Assembly: GCA_039654915.1 (NCBI GenBank)
Contig: CM077594.1
Location: 12,833,001 to 12,897,000 of the forward strand
Source of the DNA: Aquilaria yunnanensis
Taxonomy: Eukaryota > Streptophyta > Magnoliopsida > Malvales > Thymelaeaceae
DNA length: 64,000 bases
Direction of reading: 5' to 3'
Notes under the pieces: generated by a model
Databases searched by the model: none
The model's input: only the letters and a program-made list of their open reading frames with translations
Told to the model about the DNA's origin: nothing
Program-made: the position numbers and the translations under genes
Shown here: positions 34,138 through 44,311 of the stretch, in pieces
Numbering within the stretch: the first letter of the stretch is position 1
How the letters are laid out: each line of letters starts with the position of its first letter

Positions 34138-34935
34138 TAATTCTTGCCAAGAATGAGTATGTGACGAAGCACATTAGTCCTGATGGAGGTTTATTACTGA
34201 AGTTGACTAATGAAAAAGCACGCCATTTGACAGTAATGGTGGCAGAAGGAATTGGTTTCCCTTTCTCCATCTCTGGTACAGAAAAGTTTGTGCAGCATCA
34301 TAACCTTTTCTGGCAAGCGTGCTGTCACTACTGAAGCCTTGCGAAACATTGCCACAAGTTCTGAACATTTACAGTCACTTGATTTTAGTTGGCCTTACAA
34401 AGATCATTTAGGCAGTGATCACTACCTGAACTTGTAACTTGTCTTGTAGCTGCAAGATACGACAGTTGCCTGAAACTATTATTGGGACTTGATTAATCTT
34501 ATATACTTGAACCTCAAGCAGCGAATTGGTCAGCTGAGATTACCACGAGGAATTGGGAAGCTAATTAACTTGAGGTTCTTCTGCATGGACTGCCCCACTG
34601 CTTGCCACAACTTAACTTGCTGCCAGAAAGAAGTACGAAAGACCTCCCTCAGGGAACTTAAGTGTGTGACAGTGAGAAATGATTGAGATGACCCGCAAGA
34701 ATTTAGCATAGCATATCTTGGTAAGTTGACACAAAACTTTGCTGCCTTTTTATTGAACTAAAGGGAGATGTAATAGACATTGGAGAGACTAGGAAATTCA
34801 AGTTTGTTAAGAAGAAACCTCTGTGAGACTTTGTATTAATGATGAATAGATATGAAGTGGTTGAATCCTCCTTCCACCTTAACCGTTCAGTTTTCAGCTG
34901 CTACCTGATGGTATTAATTAGTAGTCCAAGCAATT
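34138..34935 (+). pseudogene. Partial duplication of the NLR LRR region and 3' end
   Basis: Repeats NLR 1 from about residue 520 (NEYVTKHISPDGGLLLKLTNEKARHL) through the LRRs and into the shared 3' sequence TAGTCCAAGCAATT (34921). Frameshifts occur after TEKF near 34285 and near 34430, with further deletions. It begins right at the splice-acceptor-like TTTCAG after NLR 1. Confidence 0.85.
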
Positions 34936-37300
34936 ATGAAATTTCATCACATCAAATTAGCAAGGTATGCTATATCCTTTTCTGTTTAACGGTTTTCAGT
35001 TAATTGATGTACTATTGTTTGGAATTTTGTATCTTCAATTGCTAAGTCCAAAGTTCAGATAGAGCTTCGATTGCTGGTACATTGTGCTTGCTAGTTGATG
35101 GTTGTTGGTCAAGTCGAAGTCCAATGCAGCTTGATGTTTTTGCTGGTTAATTGTGCTTGCTGATTCATGGTTGTGGATCGAAAGCATTGCACTAGATTCA
35201 TGCCAACATGCAATGCCACTGAAAAGAAAATAGAAAGCAAGTATAGCTCTTGGGTTTCATATTATTAAGGACCATTTCATAACAATTCCTTCTTAACTCT
35301 CTGCTGTTGCTAGCATTTTAAATCCTGTCTAGATTTTCATTTCTGCTTTTGTTATTTAACCTCATTGAAATAAAACTTTTGGCTTGAAATAAACTCTTGG
35401 CCTAAATCACTGATTGCTTCCGTAAAGGTTTTGTGTTGCCTCTTTCCATCCACAGAACTATTTCCTCAATAGCTCTACTGCATTGAGAGTCATACCGCTA
35501 GATAGGTGATCTGACAGACTTTTACCTTTGGATGTACTTTGTGTAGAATGATATTTCTTGGCTTCACCTTATCATACGTTTCATTTAAAGTTTATTAATT
35601 TGTTGATTGTGGTTGATTTCTTTTGGGTTGTGTTCCTTGATTGAGTGTATATGCTTTAAGTTCTATTTTTTTGCTGCGCCAGGGACTGTTTGATTCTGGT
35701 TTTCCATTTTAGCTCTAAATCATGTAATGAAGGAGACATGCTACAAGGCAAATTTGATCAGCACTAGAATTAAGATGATGTGTTATTACTCTGGTTAAAC
35801 AGCTGAAGACCTTGCATTTAGTGCTATCACATGGTAGTTTATCTGATGCTTTGTTGGACAAGTGATGTTATTGGTGCTGTAGCATATGTGGAGTGACAAG
35901 GGAAACTAAAAGCCTCTCTTTTGGAGGTCTACTAAAAGGGATTTCCTAAAAAGAAGTGAAGAAAACCTTGTTCACTTGAGAGATAACAAAGACTTGGAGG
36001 AACAATGCTGGTAGGAGGTCTGCGTGTGAGGCAGCAGCTGTGAAAGCCAAATTTCCTGCCGCAACTCTTCAACTTCTAGCCTGCCTTCAATTGAAATTCT
36101 AAGTTCTGATAAAAAATCTCCAAACTGTAAGTGGTACTTGATGTTTAACCTTTTGGCTTTTGCCATCATTATTACAATTGTTTATGTTCAATGCAAGTCT
36201 TTATTCTGAGAATGAACATTACACGTCTCTGCTACTTGATTGGAAAATCATGAAATTTGTAGTCAGTTGAAGGGCAAGCACCCTGATGGGTCTGAACATT
36301 TCAGACAGAAATTGATATAGGTGGAATTCATAGGAACACCAAGGTTCTGATAAGAAACCCTTTGGACGAATGGATCCAGAGTTGTGGGCTGATCACCCTC
36401 AACTCAAAGACCATTTGGTTGGTAAACATCTGTTCAAATGTGGTTGTGCGTGTGATTGAGTTGATCGATTCTAGTGCCGTTGGGCCTGCTACTGGATGTT
36501 ATGCATTTGCTTATATTGATTTTGTGACAAATACATCTGAGCATATTTACATTATGGTTAAGGCTGCAGGAGCCTTACAGGTGTTGCAATCTCACACTTT
36601 ATTGTTCTGCATTTCTGCAGGTCTGGACTTGCAATGGCTGCTTTAGTTTGGAAAATAGTGCTTCAGATATTCTCCGGAAATCTAAAACATCTATGCAAGT
36701 TTAAAGTTTATGCATAAAGTGCTTCGGTTTTAGCTGTTCATCTGCAGCCAGATGTTGTTAATTATGCTTCAGCCGAGTATCTGCTTGTTGGTGTAAGCTT
36801 AGGGTGGTTGTTTGATTCGCAATACAGGACTTTGAAAACTACAAATCATTTTAGAAACACGTCGATATTATATGAGTATATAATAGACATTTTTCTTCCT
36901 TTGAGCTGTACCGCTAACCCTTGCTACACGACAGGAAGTACTATGAACTCCTTTTAGTTCGTTTGTAGAATATTAGACTTTTGATGATAAATAATCGGGA
37001 CATAAAAAATTTTACAAATTGGATCAGTTGAGTCCAGGAAATGCAATAGTGCTTTAAAAATGATTGAATGTAAACATAACAATTTTGGTAGGGCCAAATC
37101 CTATTTCATGTCGAAACAAATATTGCAACAACTATAAAAAAACCAAAAGTAGTTGAAAAATGAGACAGCGGACTAGAGTCGAAAAATGGGACAACGGCCG
37201 GCACTTCTGTCGTGGGTCCCAGCTTTTGGTATTATTAATTAGGATAATGCAATGCAGGACCGTCAGAGAATTTATTTTGTAACATTTTATTTTGGGTACA
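34936..37300 (+). other. 3' flank of the NLR duplication, no further gene recognised
   Basis: At 35270-35390 a stretch ending CATTGAAATAAAAC parallels the NLR 2 3' flank at 47270-47325, suggesting it is old NLR 3'-UTR. The frames at 36362-36646 and 35972-36169 have no recognisable features. Confidence 0.4.
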
Positions 37301-38190
37301 GTGGAGAAAAGACGAAAGGAGGCGAGAGATTAGAACCTATCAAAGCCCCGGGGGTGGGGGGGTGTTGTTGGCCGCCCCCCAAAATTTTGAAACTTTTAAA
37401 ATATAGGGTACTAAATTACTTACATCGAGAGAAGTTGGGGATTAGATAGGTATTCTTGCCCTCTCAAAAAATATGGAAGAATATAAAGATGGGGGACAAT
37501 GTGGCATGCGCTTAATAAATTAGAGACCAAATTGGTGGTTGTCCCTTTAGCTTTAAAACGCCAAACGGTGACGTTTTTTGAGTTTGCACTCTTCCAAAAT
37601 TCCAAAATCTCAATCTTAGCAACTGCGAGTCCAAATCAGGACCAAAATCACAAAGCACCTAGAGCAGCAGAGCTCCATTGGAGTGAGTCGAGTGACTCCA
37701 CAGCTCCGACTCTACCGCCTGAGCCTGAGCGGCGCCGGCGAGCGCATTTCTCTCGGTTACCGGCCTACCGCTCCGCGTCCTTATTCGGCTATTCTATTGA
37801 CTGTTGTTCGTCCATATTCGCGAATCGCACACACCAGGGTCTAGGGCTGCAGGGCACCAAAGACAGAGGGCCTCCCGCTCCCAGCTCCCAGCTCCCGAGT
37901 CCCGACTCTCAACCGGCGACCACAAATTTGCCTGCTGCGGTGCTGCCGGCTGCCTGTGCGTGCCTTAACCGTGCCTGGTAACTAAACTTAAGTTATTAAC
38001 TATTTAAATAATTTTTTATTGTTTGTCAAATTTTAGTTTGAATTTTATCTTATCATTATCTAATTGAGTAATTGTTTAATTATTTAAATGATATTTATAT
38101 CATTATATGTAATCGAATTGAGTCAATTGACTAGAGTATAATAACCAAACAGTGAAACAGACGAATAAACAAGAACAGACATTGGCCAGA
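37301..38190. other. GC-rich then AT-rich stretch, unassigned
   Basis: A 160-codon frame (37499-37981, +) is Pro/Ala/Arg-rich, matches no family I know and lies in GC-rich sequence. It could be 5' exon-like debris or part of a transposon. A run of G and C (37350-37380) precedes it. Confidence 0.3.
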
Positions 38191-38197
38191 ACAGGGC

Positions 38198-38450
38198 ACT
38201 CGGGGGGGGGGGGGGGGGGGGATGAGATTCAATTACATATAAATTCATGCTTTATGAGTAAAAATGTAAAATGCGCAAAAAATTGATGAGATTTTTCAAG
38301 GTTTGACATGGTTATGGATAATGAATAATTTTTGTTTGTATAAACTGTATGAACTATATTATTTTGTTTGTATAAGGATTGTACAAATTTGACAAATTTT
38401 TTCAATCCCGCCCCCCGAGTGAAAATTCCTGGTTCTGCCACTGACTAGGA
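38198..38450. mobile_element. Small inverted-repeat element with G-tract
   Basis: CACTCGGGGGG at 38198 is the complement of CCCCCCGAGTG at 38411. The right end reads CAGTGGCAGAACCAGGAATTTTC on the complement, a common end of plant non-autonomous elements. It includes a run of about 20 G. Confidence 0.45.
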
Positions 38451-38484
38451 GAGTCTGATTGTGCAATGTTACAAACAAAGAAAA

Positions 38485-38712
38485 TTGGGCTTTTGTGTCT
38501 CAGATTTCTTCGAGGAAACTAGAGTTGCGAAAGCAATTATTGCAGCTTTAGAAGGCCTTGACCTTATTTCTGTTTTTATTAACTTGCATAGAATCCTACT
38601 GCAGGTTCTTTTCAAAAGGAATTTGTAAGCAGATCCAAGGTTATTCTTTTAGATGATATGTGGATAGAGGATGACATGGATTTTGAATAATTAAAATGCA
38701 CCTTCGGTTAGA
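38485..38712 (+). pseudogene. NLR NBS fragment
   Basis: Matches NLR 2 from RNBS-A (VSDFFEETRVAKAIIAALEGLD) to kinase-2 and FESLKCTF (NLR 2 45045-45265), with a deletion before the kinase-2 motif and a stop. It lies just right of the inverted-repeat element and has no other NLR parts around it. Confidence 0.85.
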
Positions 38713-41700
38713 ATTAAGAAATGATGGAGATGAAGAAAGGTTTTATAGTGTGAAATTATTTCATTTATCTAAAGATGATATTCCCCAACTATAAAGTACA
38801 AGTAATATGTCTTCAGGATATAATAAAGCTTCATAAAAAAATTTTCTTAAATTTGTGAAATGATTCGTCTATATAGAAAATGGAAAAACATACCTAACAT
38901 TTCACCTAGCGAGCACAACTATTCATAAATATATATCTCTTGGAATATATATAATTATTCATGAAGAGGCATGTCATTTACAAAGAATACAATTGTTAGA
39001 AGAGTCACATTTTTTTTGAATTTTAATTAATTTATGAAATGAATTAAATTCAAATAATTAAAATATATTTTTCATTTATGTGGACTAACAAATTGCACAT
39101 GGAACTTACAAATGTTCTGATGATCTCCCATTGCTTTATAAGTTACACGTTAATGTTCACTAGATAATGTATTATGAATACAAGAAGGTAGAATATTTTG
39201 ATTTTAACATTCAATTAGTGTATATATCTCAAAATTCTAATTAAGTTATAGGTATTGTGAAGATTTTATCCTAAACTCTTTGTATTAGAACCAAAGACAT
39301 AAAACATATAATACTCATCAAAATTAAATTGAGATTTTTCTTCTACCATAGCACTATTATATACGGTCTTGTGCTAATTATGAGTTTTGTCAAAGAATAA
39401 GCACTTTCTTGATTTGAAGTATGAACTCATTTGTGTGAAGCTTGGAATGCTATGTTGTTATAGAATCTCCTTAAATAAGATACCCCTTCTACGATTTTGA
39501 TACCTGTATATCAATCCAAATATTACATGTTTGATTTTACATGATGACTAATAGTTATTTTATTGTTTATTGAGCAAGAAATTAATTAAAAGAGACTCAT
39601 TTTGAATGAGTTTGAATACGATGAACACTAACAACATATAGTCACATGTGAATCCTTAATACTTAATAGTGATTGCTTATGTGCTTTATGACCACTATTG
39701 GTTATATGGGTTTTATACAATTGACATGACAAGATCGAATTACCCCATAGTTGGATGAGCCAACTTTAATTCAATTTGATTGGGTAAAGCCATAAAATAT
39801 TTAGGACTCATGAAATTGCAAATAATATTGACAAAATTGTTACTAAAAAAAAGCACTAAAATCTTATTGGTGGTCTAATTATGGCACCATAAATTGTACA
39901 GGAGATATAGTATATGTTGTTCTGCTATATATGAACAAATATGACACAAAACATTTGGAAGTAATTCTAAGATTTTTTAGAAAAGCACAAATATTTGAAA
40001 CTATTCTATTCAAACTATAGCTCTATGCTAGAAGGGTGATGATGAAAATTGAGTGAGAAATATTAGTGAAAGTAAAACCACTTATAGGTGGATATTTGTT
40101 TATGTGAAAGTGCTATAAATTTGACATCTAAGAAACAAATTTGTATTGCTAAATTACTTTTATTGTTGAAAGACAAGGAAATAAAATGACTTAAATAATG
40201 TCATAAAAAAAAAGAGTTGTGGCCATAGTCGATTGGGCTACTGCCTTGCATTATCATATGAACTATATGTTTGAAGCATATAGTGAAGTTTATAATGGAA
40301 CATTAAGATATATCAATATACAAAATGATCATGTCCATGATTAATATTGATGAAGTAGTTAATATATTTATGTAAATTTTAGACATAATCTGGTAGAAAT
40401 TTGGTTATCTATACAATGAGAAAAATACGATTTAAATCCTCGCTAAAAGTACCTATAATGGGAAACCTAACTTTGCATTAATTAAACACTAATTATAAAG
40501 TTCAATGGGTAAAAGCAAGTTACAGTTATGTGTTTATATGTACTAGACAACTAAGACAAGTCTCATAATTTTTTTTAGCTTAGAATCTACTACTATTACA
40601 AGTTTAAGGGTTTTTGAATTAGGGGACTTGAGGAATAGAGACTTAAACCTCTAAGAGAGGTATGGAAGTCATGACCCCGTTGCCAAATAAGTAGGGAAGG
40701 CATGCAGGACAAGTCTTATAATTTTAAACCTAGTGCAAATAATAGTTGCAATTGGTAGGATGAGATTGTATTTTTAATGGAATTATTGCAATTTGTCTAT
40801 AACCATGGCTCTAGGCATATCAATTCTGGTTCTCGGTTTTTTGGTTCCTAATAGAGTTTCAACCTAAGATACATTGCTCTAGAGATTAAATTATTCAGAA
40901 TCTCGAAAACCAACCATTAGAACCTTCCACCTTCACTATCACGTCGATAAGTTAGCCATCCAATGCATTTCTACCTACGTCCTCAGATCTAGTAGTAATC
41001 CATTGGTTCCAATGCTCATTAAGCACACAACACATCTTATGTATCTGTTACGTAGCCATTCTCAACATAAATGCATAAACAATTTAGTAATATCATAAAT
41101 CTATATATCATAAAAAGTACAAAGATACCAAAATGTTAAACGACATTTTTATCCTTATTATATAAATTATTTTGTTCTTTTAATAAAAACTAATTTTTTC
41201 ATTATCTAAATATTAAATGATTTTTTACTCTTGCATTACAAGTTATTTTGTTGTTTTACTAAAACCCAATTTTTTATTTTCTATTTAATTGGAGTTATAT
41301 TAATACTAGAACACTAAAAGGGAAAAGATAAAAAATGAGAGAGAGATAGAGAGAATCATGCACTTTTTTTTTTTGGATATTATTTCCTCTTATGGCTAAA
41401 AGCCTAAAACAAATAAGTTGCCACTAAAACAAATAAGTTGCCACTAAATTTTATTTGTTTTCTAAAAATTAGCTTGCTCTTGATTCTATATCAAAAAATT
41501 AAGTATTGTATGCAATTTTTTTTTTTTACCTTAATCTTACCTTTCATGGCTAAAACTTCTAGATTACAACTATATTTTTTTTGCAACAAACATGTCATCT
41601 TCAGTTCTATATTACTATCAAATAATACCTCAAATACAATAAATATTTTATAAAACTTTTGAAGTTAGCATCTCAAAAACCTTAATAGGTAAATCTTTTA

Positions 41701-43410
41701 TTTGAATAAAAGATTTTTATATATATAGTAAAAATCATACTAAAGTTTGTACTACTAAATATTTTATAAAACTTAAAATTTTGACTTATCATATAAAAAA
41801 CCTTTATCACTTAATTAATTTTTTATTTGAATGAAAGATTTAAATATTTAGGAAAACACATGCTAAAGTTTGTACTACTATAAAGAGTACCTTTAAATAT
41901 AAAATTTTGGTCAACTTGGTTTTTTTTTTACAACTTAGATGAATATATACTGTGAGAGCTTATTATCGGCTAAAATTCTTGCTAAAGTTTCAAATGAAAA
42001 TCTTTTAATATTATATATTAAAAAATAATTTTAGGTACAAAAAGTATATATTAAAAATTTATGTAAGTGAACACTTTATAATATTTTACCTAAATTTTTT
42101 ATTTTACCCATAAATTATAAGTTCTTTTACTCTTTTAATGATATACAAATTTTATATTGTCTATTTAATTAGAGTTATCTTAGTATTAAGACTCTAAAAA
42201 AAGGGAAAGAAAAGAATCCACTGGAAAAAATCTAAATATATATTTACCTATTTAATTAGGTATTTAATACAATTAAAATACTAAAAATATAATGAGAGAG
42301 AAAAAACCAAAAGTGGGATGCAGTTAGTCATTATTTTTTAGGAAATTTACTACTTTGACTACTAAAATTAGGAAATTTACTATTTTGACTACTAAACTTA
42401 CATTGATCACTTTACTTAGTTAATTTAACAAGTATGACCTAAATTTATTATACTATAAATAAATTCCTTGAACATAATTTTTTTCAATTAATTTTTTTTC
42501 TAACTTGGATGAATATATTCTATGAAAGCTTATGTATCTGGTAAGCTTGACACTAAATTAATAAAAATAAAATTTTTAAGGGGTAAAAAATTTAAAAGCC
42601 TTAGCCTTTTTAGGCTTATTGTTTTTGGTTTATTTGAAATTTCATCTTAGAGCATGCAATAATATAATTCAAGTATGACTCAAGAATCTATTATGAAAAA
42701 AGTTATCAATATAGGAAAGGTCATTGAGAAGAATTTTAGGCAATAAACTTTCTTGGCAACTAACTCTTTTTAATATTATCATTATAAGAAAGGTCCACCC
42801 TTTTAATATTGCATTACAAATTTTTATTCTTAACAATTAATTTTTTTTCTATACTAAATAATATTAAATTTTTATTTTTATTTTTATTATTTTTTAGAAC
42901 CAATCAAATTTTACAAGTTGTATCAAATGAGAAGTAATTTTTGTTTGAGTGTTATATTTCACAATAAAGGCTCACAGTTTGGAAGTAGTTTTGGAGTTGT
43001 TAAGAGATAAAATTAATAATTTTACATTGTGTTTGTAAGTTTTTGTTTTATGTGAGATTAAGTATAATACAAAGAGAAGTTTAGGGGTTTATATGTTCAA
43101 AATTTATAATTAAATTACATATTTCTAAGTCATGACTGCAAGTTTCGAAAATAGGATTACATGACAAATGAATTCGACGTAGTTGAAGGTTCTTAGAAGG
43201 ATATATAGTAAGTTTTAGTAGAACAAAAAAGGAAATCCCAATATGTACTCTATAAATTAGATCAAAATTTAATTCATTTTTATCCAAAATATAATTTTGT
43301 CGAGACTTTGTATTTTTTTTATTATCCTAACATGGCTGTTTTTATAATTTTGTTACTTTCATATTTGACATTATTACACAAAATTCTTCAAACATAAAAT
43401 ATATTATGAA
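38713..43410. other. Long AT-rich intergenic DNA
   Basis: No gene recognised in 4.7 kb. It contains a 20-bp tandem repeat at 41407-41450 (AAAACAAATAAGTTGCCACT units) and a direct repeat of about 118 bp at 41640-41880 sharing CTAAAGTTTGTACTACTA. The segments at 40208-40290 and 40600-40710 could be SINE relics, but this is weak. Confidence 0.4.
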
Positions 43411-43413
43411 AAT

Positions 43414-43690
43414 TTAGGCTAAGAGCTCTGAGAGATATGAGGGAGGTCCATGGTTCGAATCATGATTTCCCCACTTCCTACAACATGCCATATAAAAACT
43501 GGTTCAATTATTATTCTGGTCCAAAAAAAGCTTGTATGCCTCTTTCCTTAATTTAGGCTAAGAGCGCTGAGAGATATGAGGGAGGTCCATGGTTCGAATT
43601 AAGGTTTCCCCACTTCCTACAACATGCCATATAAAAATTGGTTCAGTTATTATTCTAGCTCAAAAAAAGCTGGTATGCCTCTTTACCTAA
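43414..43690 (+). repeat. Tandem pair of 139-bp SINE-like units
   Basis: TTAGGCTAAGAGC starts at 43414 and again at 43553. Both contain GGTCCATGGTTCGAAT, with the pol III B box GGTTCGAAT, and end in the same CTTTCCTTAATT or CTTTACCTAATT. This is tRNA-related, not a tRNA gene (no cloverleaf). Confidence 0.6.
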
Positions 43691-44311
43691 TTATTATAAT
43701 AATATATCTCCCTTTGTAAACTTGTATGATGCTTCTAAATATTAAAAAAAATATATTCTGAAAATTTCTAATTTTTTGAAAAAACAGTATTGTTTTATTC
43801 AATTCACTAAGTTAATATTTCTTTTTTTTTTTATTAATCAAATTTTAATATTTCAAATATTTACAAGATAAATAAATTTGTACCCTTTATAAAAACTTTG
43901 CCCATACTTAGAGAATGTGTTTGGCTCCAACTTAGGCTGGTTTGTTGTGGAATCAAAACTAACTAAAAAACTCATCAATTTTTTCCAACTGTTGAACCAG
44001 CCCGTGACCCATTGGTTCACTTTTAACCACCCAACCTAACCTAATACGGGTGGTTCGGGCTGGGTTTTGAGTTTAGTGAAGGCGATAATCACTCACAAAC
44101 ATTCGTTGCAACTTGCAAGATAAAAAACAATGGGACAACGGGGCTCCAGTCCTGGCTGTGTGCATGATGCTATTTTACTATCATAAACAACAATATTTTA
44201 GTACACACTTGTAGCATATAGTATTATCTATTTTTTAATTTTGGTTTGCAAAACCCAAAAATGGATCTGGCTCAGACTCTGTGAGTTGACCATCGATCTT
44301 GTGCAGCGGAG
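43691..44311. other. Upstream region of NLR 2, no clear element
   Basis: AT-rich. The 30 bp before the ATG resemble the NLR 1 leader (GCAG-GAGATGGCTGAT). No convincing TATA box at a typical distance. Confidence 0.4.

Noticed and set aside
37499..37981. 160-codon plus-strand frame as a new gene
   Set aside because: Pro/Ala/Arg-rich with no recognisable motif, intron or conserved neighbour. GC-rich composition alone explains the open frame.
38199..38221. Poly-G run as a functional G-quadruplex
   Set aside because: A single uninterrupted G-run is more likely slippage or an assembly artefact within a small transposon.
43440..43475. tRNA gene
   Set aside because: Only the B-box region fits. No acceptor stem or anticodon arm can be folded, and the unit is tandemly repeated.
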